DNA of 64,000 bases from an uncultured Litoreibacter sp. (lineage in GTDB: Bacteria; Pseudomonadota; Alphaproteobacteria; Rhodobacterales; Rhodobacteraceae): contig NZ_CANMXB010000001.1 of the NCBI RefSeq assembly GCF_947501785.1, positions 992,001-1,056,000 on the forward strand. Direction: 5' to 3'. A model generated the notes under the pieces. That model was not told the DNA's origin. It searched no databases and worked only from the letters and a program-made list of their open reading frames with translations. A program made the position numbers and the translations under genes. This document shows, piece by piece, positions 45,675-54,962 of this stretch. The first letter of the stretch is position 1, and the number at the start of each line of letters is the position of its first letter.

Positions 45675-46976
45675 CTATTCACGCGGATTCCCGTCCCATT
45701 CCGGCAATTCCCAGTTTTCGTCCTCGTCATCAGCGTCAGAATAGAAATCCTGCGCCACCTCCGCCGCAATCGCCATGCCCGCAGACGTCACCGGCGCATA
45801 GGGCACCGGTTCGTAATCGTCGGCCTCCTCCACGTATAGCGACGCACGCTGGGTCATGCGGTAGATGCCGTAAGCTGCGACCGCGAACATGAGCACAATG
45901 ATCACCAACCAGAACCCATCCGCCCCGAAACTGGTCATGATCCAACCAATCAGGATAGGCCCGCCAACAGCCCCCAATCCATTCACGAAGAGAAACCCGC
46001 CTGACGCGGCCGCCATATCATCAGGTTCTAGATAGTCATTGGCATAGGCGATCAGCAGCGCGTAAAGCGGGTTGGACATACCACCCAGCACAAAGGCAGA
46101 CATGCAAAGCGCCCAGAAATAGCCGCTGAACACCCAGCCGACTATTGCTGCAAACGCCCCACCTGCTGCGACCCCGATGATGAGCAGCCGCCGGTCCATC
46201 CGGTCGGACATGAACCCAATTGGGTATTGCAGCACCATCGCGCCGACAAATATCGCTGAGATGAAGATCGAAATTTCGCCCACGCTCATCCCAATTTCCG
46301 TGGCATAGACCGCTGACATCCCGAATTGCGCCGCAAAGATTGATCCCAGCAGAAACATCCCGACAAAGCCCAGAGGGGACAGTTTGTAGAGGTCCCGCAA
46401 TTTCATATTCTTGGTGGTCTCGTATGCGGGCGCCGGGGCCACCGACAACAGGATTGGGGCAAATGAGATGGACACCAACACCGAGGGGATCACAAACAGG
46501 ATCCAGCCGCCAGGATCGGCAACGTTCAGCAGGCCCTGCGCAGTCACAATCCCGACCATCTGCACGATCATGTATAACGACAAGGTCTGGCCGCGCGTCT
46601 CGTTCGTGGCCGCGTTGTTGAGCCAGCTTTCCGCCGTCACATAGAGCCCTGAGAAGCAGAACCCCACCAGCACCCGCAACAATATCCACGCCGCCGGGTA
46701 GGTGATTGCAGGGTACAGGATCAACGCCGCAGACACCATGGACCCAAGGGCCGCGAAGACGCGCACATGCCCCACCCGTCCGATGAAGTCCGGCGCCAGC
46801 CTTGATCCGCCCAGAAAGCCAAGGAAATAGGCGGATGTGATCAGTGACAGCTCGAAGGTGGTGAAGCCTTCCAGCGCGCCGCGCACGCCCATCATGGTGC
46901 CTTGCATGCCGTTGCCGACCATCAAGAACATCATGCCCAGCAAAAGCGCCCAGGCGTTGCCGATCACTTTGAACAT
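45675..46976 (-). CDS. MFS transporter with acidic C-terminal tail
   Basis: 433 residues from ATG 46976, chosen for its GGAG ribosome site; an ATG at 46994 would add six. Twelve hydrophobic segments and the motif GFLGGSRLAPDFIGRVGHVRVF (loop 2-3) are visible, resembling the YcaD/UMF1-type MFS proteins. Uncommonly, the C-terminus is a 45-residue hydrophilic acidic tail rich in Asp and Glu (YSDADDEDENWELPEWDGN), beyond the last membrane segment. Substrate unknown. Convergent context with DUF924 gene downstream. Confidence 0.82.
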   Translation of the reverse strand: MFKVIGNAWALLLGMMFLMVGNGMQGTMMGVRGALEGFTTFELSLITSAYFLGFLGGSRLAPDFIGRVGHVRVFAALGSMVSAALILYPAITYPAAWILLRVLVGFCFSGLYVTAESWLNNAATNETRGQTLSLYMIVQMVGIVTAQGLLNVADPGGWILFVIPSVLVSISFAPILLSVAPAPAYETTKNMKLRDLYKLSPLGFVGMFLLGSIFAAQFGMSAVYATEIGMSVGEISIFISAIFVGAMVLQYPIGFMSDRMDRRLLIIGVAAGGAFAAIVGWVFSGYFWALCMSAFVLGGMSNPLYALLIAYANDYLEPDDMAAASGGFLFVNGLGAVGGPILIGWIMTSFGADGFWLVIIVLMFAVAAYGIYRMTQRASLYVEEADDYEPVPYAPVTSAGMAIAAEVAQDFYSDADDEDENWELPEWDGNPRE

Positions 46977-47088
46977 ATTGCTGCTCCACAACATCGCGAC
47001 ACCGACTCGGCATGGCCCTTACCGTCGCCCGCTTACGCCCAGATTTCAGGTCCCACAACGACGAAAATGAGTCGTAATTATTTCGTGT

Positions 47089-48126
47089 TCAGGGGATCAG
47101 CAGCGAGCTGTCGCCATATGAGAAGAACCGGTACTCTTCCGCGACGGCATGTCCGTAAATTTTCGTAACCGACTCCTGCCCCATCAAGGCCGAGACCAGC
47201 ATAAGCAATGTCGATTTCGGCAGATGGAAATTGGTCATCAACGCGTCAGTGACGTTGAAGGCGAAGCCGGGGTAGATGAAAATGTCGGTCTCGCCCGTCC
47301 AGGCCGTAACTTTGCCAGTGTCGCGGCTTGCGGTTTCAATCAGCCGCAGCGCGGTCGTGCCCACCGGGATCACCCGCCCGCCCTTGGCCTTTATGTCGTT
47401 GATCTGCGCCGCGGCCTCGGCGCTGACCTGCCCCCATTCGGCATGCATCTTGTGGGTGGTGACGTCGTCGACCTTGACCGGCAAAAACGTCCCCGCGCCC
47501 ACATGCAACGTCACTTCGCAAAATTGCACGCCCCTGGCTTTCAATTCCGCCAGCAGCACGTCGTCGAAATGCAACGACGCCGTCGGCGCCGCAACCGCGC
47601 CCTGGTGTTTGGCAAAGGCGGTTTGGTAGTCGTCCTTGTCGCGCGCATCCGCCGCGCGTTTGGCCGCAATATAGGGCGGCAAAGGCATCTGACCGGCCTC
47701 CGCCAGAGCGGCGTCAAAGGCGTCGCCTTCAAGGTTGAAACGCAGCACGCCCTGCCCGTCGGCGCGGCCCAGCATTTCGGCCTGCAGGCCGGCAGCAAAG
47801 CGGATCACCTCTCCGTCCTTGACCTTGCGCAATGGTTTGATCAACGCGGTCCAGTTGCCGTCCGTATCGGGCGACAACAGCGTCACCTCGATCTTCGAGA
47901 CGTTGCCCCCCCGATCCCGCGTGCCAAACAGTCGCGCCGGGATCACCTTGGTGTTGTTGAGCACCAGCAGGTCGTCCGGGCCGAGCAAGGCGGGCAGATC
48001 GCTGACCATCCGGTCCTGCAATTCGCCCCCATCTGCGACCAACATCCGGGCCGACCGGCGCGGCGACACCGGGCGCACGGCAATCAGCTGCTCGGGCAGA
48101 TCAAAGTCAAAATCATCAAGTTTCAT
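47089..48126 (-). CDS. queA: S-adenosylmethionine:tRNA ribosyltransferase-isomerase
   Basis: 345 residues, the family norm. QueA transfers the ribose of SAM to 7-aminomethyl-deazaguanine in tRNA, forming epoxyqueuosine, part of the queuosine pathway for GUN anticodons. Recognisable segments are [43 protein letters not shown]-like [22 protein letters not shown] and the C-terminal [19 protein letters not shown]. It starts six bases after the end of the AsmA-like gene on the same strand, so both may be co-transcribed. Confidence 0.94.
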   Translation of the reverse strand: MKLDDFDFDLPEQLIAVRPVSPRRSARMLVADGGELQDRMVSDLPALLGPDDLLVLNNTKVIPARLFGTRDRGGNVSKIEVTLLSPDTDGNWTALIKPLRKVKDGEVIRFAAGLQAEMLGRADGQGVLRFNLEGDAFDAALAEAGQMPLPPYIAAKRAADARDKDDYQTAFAKHQGAVAAPTASLHFDDVLLAELKARGVQFCEVTLHVGAGTFLPVKVDDVTTHKMHAEWGQVSAEAAAQINDIKAKGGRVIPVGTTALRLIETASRDTGKVTAWTGETDIFIYPGFAFNVTDALMTNFHLPKSTLLMLVSALMGQESVTKIYGHAVAEEYRFFSYGDSSLLIP

Positions 48127-48132
48127 GCTAAA

Positions 48133-51100
48133 TCAGTTCGTAGGCTTCGGCGGGGCTTGGCGGAAAATCTCGCGGAAAATGCCGGGGGTAAAGACCGAAA
48201 GCGGGTTCACCGCCACGTTGGGCGCATCCGCCGCACCGTTGAGCGAGTAATTGAAGCCAAACAATCCCTCGCCCTTCTTGGAGAACAGGAAGCCCAAAGG
48301 CCGGTTCACGAAAAACAGCGGCGATATCACCCCCTGCATCTGCATCTTGCGGCTGCTGGTAGAATAGACGCCGTCCATGGTGATACCCATCGACGGCCCC
48401 ACCGCGCGGCTTTCGCGCAGGCGCACGCCGCCGGGTGACAGGGTAAAGGTCGCGTCAACCTCGCTGAACAGGATGCCGTCGCCCGACAACTGTTCCAACA
48501 ACCCCACAACGGACAAGGCGGACAGAAGGTCTGCAAGCGCCGGAGCCTTCTTGATCCTTGTATTGGCGACTGTCACGCGCCCGTTAAATTCCCCGGCCCT
48601 GCCGGTGGGTTGCAGCACGAGGTTCATCTCCCCTCCGCGCGCGTTGCGGAAAATGCCGGTCGCGGCGATGACGCCCCCACCATTCGCGGAGGCGATACGC
48701 ACCGCCAACCCTTTGGCGGTCGGCACAACCACCCCGTTGATCTTTGCCTGCCCGTTGACCAATCCGGTGAAGGACCCGTCCAACCCGCGATCGTTGCGGA
48801 ACTTGCCGCGGAACTTGTCGATGCGGATGTCGTCTGTCACCTGAAGGCTGTCCAAGGCCAGATCAAGCGGCGGGCCGCCGGTGGGCGCGCCGCCACCGGA
48901 GCCCACCCCGAACTTGCGAATGTCAATGGACCCGCCGCGCACCAGCAACTGCACCGGCCTGCCTTTGCCGCGTCCCACAACCTCGACCCGGCTGTTCAGC
49001 CGCCCTGCCACTTTCAACGGGTTGAAGACCGCGCGGTCCAGGCCGCCACCGGGGCGCAGCGTCAGCGACCCGGTCGCCGACAGGCCCGCGCCTGATATGC
49101 TGAGGCTCTTTATCACCGGCGTTTCACCCATGCTGAGCGCGACATTCAGGGCACCGTCCTGATTTGGCCCCTTTGACCACCCCAAAGCGTCGATCCTCAG
49201 CCCGACGCCCCGCAGGTTAGAGCGCAGCGTCAGGTCGGGCACCTGCCCTTTGGTCAGCGCCAGCTCAAACTGCCCCCGCCCCTTGCCCCGCACGCTGCCA
49301 TCTGGCAGCCCGATATTGAACGCGTTCAGCGCGGTTTGTGACAACTCGATAGAGCCCTTCACCGTCGAACTGTCGCCCGAGCTCGGACCTATGCCACGCT
49401 CCCAGGTCACATCTATCGGGATGCCGTCCAGCGTGCCTTGTCCCGCAATGGTCAAAGCCCCCTCCGCGGCCGTCAGGTTCATAACTTCCGAGCGCAGGCT
49501 GCGGCCCGGGACCAGCGTGTCAGAGTGGACATCTCTTACCAAAGCCTCCACGGAATAGGTGACGTCCTTGACAAGAACCTCCTTGGCCAACGGCACTTGC
49601 AGCTGCGCGATGACATCGGCCTGGCCTTGCGCCAAATCCGTGGCGAAGCCCGACTTGCTGAGAAACTCAAACGGCTTCTCGTCCAGCAACGACATCGCCG
49701 CCTGCAAAGGCCCGCGCGCCCGCAGCGATATTTCAGCGTCCGGGATCTTCTTGTTTATGTCGGGAATTTGCATGACCGATCCCGCCACATCCAAGCGCCC
49801 GCCCGCCGGTGCGGTCACAAATCCCTCATGCAGGACCAAGGTCATTTCGTCTTCGGCGATCGTGACGTAGCCATGGCCGTTTTCCACCTTGGGCAAGGTC
49901 TTGAGGTAACGCACATTGGCGTTTTCGAAGTTGAAGGTAACAGCTGAGCCCAGCTTTTTGCCCGGCACCACCCGCAAGGCGGCGGCGGCATTTGTCAGTT
50001 CGCCCGATTGGATGTTGCTGGTCAGCCAGTCACGGGTGTTTTTGACGGCGCTGGTGGGCCACAGCCCCAGCAGCTGGTCCTGATCAATGCTGCCAATATT
50101 GGCGTCAACCGAAGCAAGCCACCCCGCGTCTCCCACGGACACTTTGCCGCCCGCGACAATTTCGGTCCCCTCGTCGCGCAGCACCATTTGCCCGATATCA
50201 ACCTTCAGATCATTGGGCCGGTAGCGCAGATCCACCTGCCCCTCGCTAAAGGTGACCGGCGTCTCGAAGATGCCTTCGGGGTCCAGCTTGAGATCGGACA
50301 ACCGAATTTGCATGAGAAGCGTTTCGGGGATGCCGGCGGCAAAGTCCATCAGGTCCGCATGGCCCTGCCCTTTGAGCCGCAACTCGGGTGCGTCGATGTC
50401 AAGCTGCTCAAGATGCAGGCGGCCGGTGGCCGAGCTGTAACGCACCAAAGTGCGCGCGCTGTTGAGCGGCAATGGTTTGGCCTGCGGGGCCGGCTGCACG
50501 AAGCCGCCGCCGATATTGAGCGCGCCAAAGAAGCTGACCACTTCCCCCTCCGCGCCAATTTCGGTGGTCAGGGCCCCGTCAATGGGAGCGTCCAGCAGTT
50601 CAAGAAAGTTCAATGTGCTGACCTGTTCGGCCACGTCGCGCACACGCAGTTGCGAGAATTTCGCCTCCAGGCGGCCACCCGGCGCGCCTTTGGCCTTGTC
50701 CGCCGACAGCGTTAGCGTTGCGGGATCGTTGCCATCCAAGGAGATGTCAAAAGCGACATTCAGCGCCAGAAAGTTTGCGCCATTAACCAGCTTGAGACGC
50801 CCTTCATCCACAACAAGGTCACGCCCAACCCGTTGGTCATCCAAGACCATGCGAACGCCGGTGGCGGTGACTTCCTCCAGCTCTCGAAGGGCCGGATGCG
50901 CGAAGGCGGCGTCAATCAGGGCCATCACCTCGGCCACCGAGTTGGCCTCCAGCTCATCCGCTGCCGCGGTCCCGCCAAAAGCGAAGGCAAACTGACCGCT
51001 CGCATCCCGCGTCAGGTTGATCTGCGCGGCGCTGATGTCCAGTGTTTCAAGGGCAATGCGCCCCTGCAGCAGCTCTGATGTGTCGAGCTTTACCTGCAAG

Positions 51101-51492
51101 CTTGGCAGGGCCATCAACGGGGCCTCGGCGGCGCTGCGCATGCGGATGCCCTGCAGCTCCACCGTCGGGCGCAGCTCGTCATCCAGCAACCCGACCGACA
51201 CGCCGGCCAACAAAATGTCTGGCCCCTCGATCTGGGCGTTGATCCGGTCTTGCACCTGCTCCGTCGCCCAATCCGGCAAGTTCACGGACCGCCCCATCAC
51301 GGTCAGCAGCCCTATCACCAACGCCGCGGCCACCATGCTGAGCATGGCGGTCATGACCGATAGCAAGATCCACCTCTTGCGCACTTTCATGCCGCGCTTG
51401 CGCGGTGCCTCGCGCGGCGCGCCGCCGGGCAATGGCGGGGCGTCATCGACCCCTTCAAGTTCGGGGGGCGGCTCTGTGGGCGCGTTCGACAT
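48133..51492 (-). CDS. Large AsmA/YhdP-like envelope protein (DUF3971)
   Basis: 1119 residues from ATG 51492 (MSNAPTEPPPELEG) with an AGAGG ribosome site. A Pro-rich cytoplasmic start is followed by a basic KVRKRW patch and one membrane segment (about residues 40-65), then a long beta-rich periplasmic region of repeating hydrophobic/Gly patterns, ending in a DUF3971/AsmA_2-type domain (GGGLDRAVFNPLKVAGRL onwards). AsmA-like proteins are thought to bridge the envelope and move phospholipids to the outer membrane. This role is a family inference. queA follows six bases behind. Confidence 0.85.
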   Translation of the reverse strand: MSNAPTEPPPELEGVDDAPPLPGGAPREAPRKRGMKVRKRWILLSVMTAMLSMVAAALVIGLLTVMGRSVNLPDWATEQVQDRINAQIEGPDILLAGVSVGLLDDELRPTVELQGIRMRSAAEAPLMALPSLQVKLDTSELLQGRIALETLDISAAQINLTRDASGQFAFAFGGTAAADELEANSVAEVMALIDAAFAHPALRELEEVTATGVRMVLDDQRVGRDLVVDEGRLKLVNGANFLALNVAFDISLDGNDPATLTLSADKAKGAPGGRLEAKFSQLRVRDVAEQVSTLNFLELLDAPIDGALTTEIGAEGEVVSFFGALNIGGGFVQPAPQAKPLPLNSARTLVRYSSATGRLHLEQLDIDAPELRLKGQGHADLMDFAAGIPETLLMQIRLSDLKLDPEGIFETPVTFSEGQVDLRYRPNDLKVDIGQMVLRDEGTEIVAGGKVSVGDAGWLASVDANIGSIDQDQLLGLWPTSAVKNTRDWLTSNIQSGELTNAAAALRVVPGKKLGSAVTFNFENANVRYLKTLPKVENGHGYVTIAEDEMTLVLHEGFVTAPAGGRLDVAGSVMQIPDINKKIPDAEISLRARGPLQAAMSLLDEKPFEFLSKSGFATDLAQGQADVIAQLQVPLAKEVLVKDVTYSVEALVRDVHSDTLVPGRSLRSEVMNLTAAEGALTIAGQGTLDGIPIDVTWERGIGPSSGDSSTVKGSIELSQTALNAFNIGLPDGSVRGKGRGQFELALTKGQVPDLTLRSNLRGVGLRIDALGWSKGPNQDGALNVALSMGETPVIKSLSISGAGLSATGSLTLRPGGGLDRAVFNPLKVAGRLNSRVEVVGRGKGRPVQLLVRGGSIDIRKFGVGSGGGAPTGGPPLDLALDSLQVTDDIRIDKFRGKFRNDRGLDGSFTGLVNGQAKINGVVVPTAKGLAVRIASANGGGVIAATGIFRNARGGEMNLVLQPTGRAGEFNGRVTVANTRIKKAPALADLLSALSVVGLLEQLSGDGILFSEVDATFTLSPGGVRLRESRAVGPSMGITMDGVYSTSSRKMQMQGVISPLFFVNRPLGFLFSKKGEGLFGFNYSLNGAADAPNVAVNPLSVFTPGIFREIFRQAPPKPTN

Positions 51493-51610
51493 TTTGCCTC
51501 TTGCCTCTTTCATCGCCGAAATGCGATTTGCCGGGTTTATCTTTTCTTATAACGCTCTAGCTTCCGCTCCACATCATTTTTGTATGAGCAACGCGAAAGG
51601 AGCGTCCCGC

Positions 51611-52072
51611 ATGATTTCCGAAGGTGACATGGCCCCTGACTTCACCCTGCCCCGCGACGGCGGCGGCACGATCACGCTGTCGGAGCTGCGCCCCGGCAAG
51701 GCAGTGGTCTATTTCTACCCCAAGGACGACACGCCCGGCTGCACAAAAGAAGCCATCGGCTTCACCGAACATCTGGACGCGTTCAAGGCCGCGGGCTGCG
51801 ACATCATCGGCATCTCAAAGGACACTGCCGCCAAGCATGACAAGTTTCTGGCCAAACACGCTTTGGGCGTGATCCTGGCCTCTGACGCCGACGATCAGGT
51901 CTGCGAGGCCTACGGCGTGTGGAAAGAAAAGAGCATGTACGGCAAGACCTATATGGGCATCGAACGCTCCACCTTTTTGATCGGCGGGGACGGCAAGGTG
52001 TTGAACGCATGGCACAAAGTGCGCGTGCCCGGCCATGTGGAGGCCGTCCTTGAGGCCGCGCAATCCGCATGA
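51611..52072 (+). CDS. Peroxiredoxin of the BCP/PrxQ type
   Basis: 153 residues from ATG 51611 with an aaaggag ribosome site. The thioredoxin fold carries the peroxidatic cysteine in YPKDDTPGCTKEAIG (C44). The resolving cysteine usually five residues later is replaced by Ile49; C63 and C98 are the only other cysteines, so either a different resolving position or a one-Cys mechanism must be used. It reduces hydrogen peroxide and organic hydroperoxides with thiol donors. The stop overlaps the DUF455 gene by four bases. Divergent from the AsmA-like gene, 118 bases apart. Confidence 0.92.
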   Translation: MISEGDMAPDFTLPRDGGGTITLSELRPGKAVVYFYPKDDTPGCTKEAIGFTEHLDAFKAAGCDIIGISKDTAAKHDKFLAKHALGVILASDADDQVCEAYGVWKEKSMYGKTYMGIERSTFLIGGDGKVLNAWHKVRVPGHVEAVLEAAQSA

Positions 52073-52905
52073 ATGTCAGCTTGCGCGATATGGCGGTCGA
52101 GGTGCTATCCACTGCCGACCCGCATGCTAAAGTGGCGTTCAGCCGCGCCCATGCGGCCACGTGGCGCGACGCGCGTGCGACTGGCACAGAACCACCGCTC
52201 GGCCGCAAAGCGCCGCCGGATTTCCCTGCGCGCCCCGCCTCGCCGGAACTGCTCAACCCGCGCGATGTGCCACATCGCAAACCCGGCACCGAAGCGGGCC
52301 GCATTGCCATGCTGCACGCAATTGCGCATATCGAGCTGAACGCGGTTGATCTGCACTGGGATCTGGTCGCGCGGTTTCCCGACGTGGAATTTCCGCTTGG
52401 TTTCTTTGACGACTGGGTCAAGGCCGCTGACGAGGAATCCAAACATTTCAAACTGTTGTCGGACTGCCTTCAGAGCTACGGCAGCCATTATGGCGCGCTG
52501 CCCGCGCATGCCGGCATGTGGCAAGCGGCCACTGACACGGCACAGGACATCATGGGCCGGTTGGCCGTCGTGCCGATGGTACTGGAGGCCCGCGGTCTGG
52601 ACGTCACCCCGGGGATGATCAAGCTCTTCCAGCAGGCCAAGGACACCCAAACGGTCGCGGCGCTAAATGTGATTTACGCCGAAGAAGTGGCCCATGTGGC
52701 TTATGGCTCAAAGTGGTTTCACTTCCTGTGCGGGCGCGAAAATCTCGACCCCAAAATCGCATTTCACGGCCTCGTCAAACGCTACTTCCATTCAAAATTG
52801 AGACCGCCCTTCAACGAAGAAAAACGTGCCGAGGCGGGACTTGCTCCTGACTTTTACTGGCCGCTGACCGAGGCGGAGCTGCAAACCCCGGCGGCGCTGA
52901 CCTAG
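52069..52905 (+). CDS. DUF455 ferritin-like domain protein
   Basis: 278 residues. The helical ferritin-like core (about residues 80-230) contains HAIAHIELNAVDLHWDL with HIE ligands, KAADEESKHFKLL with E-x-x-H, and YAEEVAHVAYG, giving a plausible di-iron site; relatives include tRNA-modifying MiaE-like enzymes. The substrate of DUF455 proteins is unknown. Its ATG overlaps the peroxiredoxin stop (ATGA at 52069-52072), so the two are translationally coupled, which may point to an oxidative-stress or metal-protection role. Confidence 0.85.
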   Translation: MNVSLRDMAVEVLSTADPHAKVAFSRAHAATWRDARATGTEPPLGRKAPPDFPARPASPELLNPRDVPHRKPGTEAGRIAMLHAIAHIELNAVDLHWDLVARFPDVEFPLGFFDDWVKAADEESKHFKLLSDCLQSYGSHYGALPAHAGMWQAATDTAQDIMGRLAVVPMVLEARGLDVTPGMIKLFQQAKDTQTVAALNVIYAEEVAHVAYGSKWFHFLCGRENLDPKIAFHGLVKRYFHSKLRPPFNEEKRAEAGLAPDFYWPLTEAELQTPAALT

Positions 52906-53100
52906 CGTCAGGGTCCCATTTCTTTAACTTCTGCCCGGAAAAGCCGAAGCCATAAGCAAAAATCCGCGCGTTAGGCACAAAATTTGACCTAAATCATTGC
53001 GACGTTTCGCTTGAGCCCCTAAGCACATCGGGCGCGCGGGAAACCGTGTGGGGACACGCTTGCGCGCGCTGGGTACTGGGACACGACGGGACACATCAAA

Positions 53101-54447
53101 TTGCGTAGAAAACTGCTAGATAAGCTCAACACCGCGCTTGAGCGTAGACTGCCTGAACAACGCCTTTTCATGAAATCGGATGCGGGCACCCGTTTCATTC
53201 GGTTACGACCGCTGACAATGGCCGGAATGCTGGCCGGTGGCGCCGTGCTGATGAGCTGGGCCATCGTGGTAACGGCCATCTTCTTGATGGACTCGATCAG
53301 TTCCGGCAACCAGCGTGAACAGTCCCAACGCGAACGCGCCATATATGAGGCGCGCCTGAACGCGCTCAGCAAAGAGCGCGACGACCGCGCCGCCGAAGCT
53401 GCCGCAGCCCAGGACAGGTTCTTTGTGGCGTTGGAGCAGATCTCGGGCATGCAAAGCTCCCTGCTTGCATCGGAGGATCGCCGCACCGAGCTCGAGACCG
53501 GCATCGAAGTTATTCAAAAGACGCTGCGCCGCACCATTCGCGAACGCGACGGCGCCCGCACTGAACATGAAACGCTGTTGGCACAGCTGGAAGAAAATGC
53601 GGACGGCACCGGCCCAACCATTGCCCGCGCGCAGTCGGCTGACGGCTCTGTCGCGTTTTTGACAGCGGCGCTGGAACAGACCGCCGAAGAACGCGACGAA
53701 GCGCTGAAATTCTCGGCGGAGGCCGAGACAATCGTTGAAGACCTGCGCTTCGAGATGCAGTTGAATGAGGACCGCAACAACCGCATTTTCCAACGCCTTG
53801 AAGAAGCCGTAACAGTATCGCTTGAGCCGCTGGACAAAATGTTCCGCGCCGCAGGCATGCCCACTGAGAGCATCCTGAACGAGGTGCGCCGAGGATATTC
53901 CGGCCAGGGCGGCCCGCTGTTGCCGGTGACCAAGTCGACCTCCGGCGGTGCAACCGTGAAGGACAGCACATCGGCCCGCGCCAACACGCTGCTGAAGGAA
54001 CTCGACCGTATCAACCTGTTCCGCATCGCCGCTGACAAGACCCCGGTGGGCGTTCCAGTGAAATCGGCATTCCGATTCACTTCGGGCTTTGGCTACCGTC
54101 GCGACCCGAAAGGGGCCGGTCGGCGGATGCACGCTGGCGTTGACTTTGCAGCCGCCCACGGCACCCCAATCTATGCGTCGGCGGACGGTGTTGTGACCCA
54201 CGCCGGTTGGCAATCAGGATATGGTAGGTTGGTCAAAATCAAGCACGCATTTGGCATCGAAACACGCTACGCGCATAACTCAAAAATCCGCGTGAAAGTC
54301 GGACAAAGGGTCTCGCGCGGTGATCGTATCGGTGATATGGGAGCTACTGGCCGGGTGACGGGAACGCATCTTCATTACGAGGTGCGGATCAACGGAAACC
54401 CCGTAAACCCAATGACCTATATCAAGGCAGGACGCGATGTTTTCTAA
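53101..54447 (+). CDS. M23-family peptidoglycan endopeptidase
   Basis: 448 residues from TTG 53101; the family begins with a similar basic leader, so the shorter ATG at 53170 is less likely. One membrane anchor lies at about residues 38-64, followed by a long coiled-coil region (about 70-255). The C-terminal LytM domain contains the zinc ligands HAGVDF (HxxxD) and HLHYE. These enzymes cut peptide cross-links in peptidoglycan or activate amidases. The gene end overlaps the bactofilin gene by 11 bases, a pairing seen in many bacteria where the two shape the cell wall together. Confidence 0.9.
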   Translation: MRRKLLDKLNTALERRLPEQRLFMKSDAGTRFIRLRPLTMAGMLAGGAVLMSWAIVVTAIFLMDSISSGNQREQSQRERAIYEARLNALSKERDDRAAEAAAAQDRFFVALEQISGMQSSLLASEDRRTELETGIEVIQKTLRRTIRERDGARTEHETLLAQLEENADGTGPTIARAQSADGSVAFLTAALEQTAEERDEALKFSAEAETIVEDLRFEMQLNEDRNNRIFQRLEEAVTVSLEPLDKMFRAAGMPTESILNEVRRGYSGQGGPLLPVTKSTSGGATVKDSTSARANTLLKELDRINLFRIAADKTPVGVPVKSAFRFTSGFGYRRDPKGAGRRMHAGVDFAAAHGTPIYASADGVVTHAGWQSGYGRLVKIKHAFGIETRYAHNSKIRVKVGQRVSRGDRIGDMGATGRVTGTHLHYEVRINGNPVNPMTYIKAGRDVF

Positions 54448-54958
54448 GAGCAAGATCAACGAACCCAACCCCTCTTCTTCCGACGCCAAGCCAGCTGTGC
54501 CTGCTGCACCGGCTTCCTCATCAGCCCCAGCGAGCGCACCGAAGTCTGATATGACCAGCACTGCCCCCCGCCCCAAGGCGGCCCCATCGACCCTGTCCAG
54601 CGATCTGACCATCACCGGCAACTTGAAAACCACCGGCGACATTCAGGTTGAAGGCACTGTCGAAGGCGACATCCGCGCGCATCTGCTGACCGTCGGCGAC
54701 ACTGCCGTTATCAAGGGTGAGATCATTGCTGACGACGTAGTTGTAAATGGTCGTATTGTTGGTCGCGTGCGTGGCCTCAAGGTCCGCCTCACATCAACCG
54801 CCCGCGTTGAAGGTGACATCATCCACAAGACAATCGCCATCGAATCCGGCGCCCATTTCGAGGGCTCGGTGCAACGGCAAGATGATCCACTGAATTCCGG
54901 GTCGAAAACGCCTGTTCCAACCGCCGCGGCGGCCAAAGCAGAGCCCGCAAAAAGCTAA
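54437..54958 (+). CDS. Bactofilin, polymer-forming cytoskeletal protein
   Basis: 173 residues. A central domain of about 95 residues (50-145) shows the right-handed beta-helix pattern of bactofilins (ITGNLKTTGDIQVEGTVEGDI, then AVIKGEIIADDVVVNGRIVGRVRG), flanked by Pro/Ala/Ser/Lys-rich disordered tails. Bactofilins self-assemble into filaments that position cell-wall enzymes. Its start lies inside the stop region of the M23 gene (11-base overlap), so the two are translated together and probably interact. Confidence 0.93.
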   Translation: MFSKSKINEPNPSSSDAKPAVPAAPASSSAPASAPKSDMTSTAPRPKAAPSTLSSDLTITGNLKTTGDIQVEGTVEGDIRAHLLTVGDTAVIKGEIIADDVVVNGRIVGRVRGLKVRLTSTARVEGDIIHKTIAIESGAHFEGSVQRQDDPLNSGSKTPVPTAAAAKAEPAKS

Positions 54959-54962
54959 TTGA

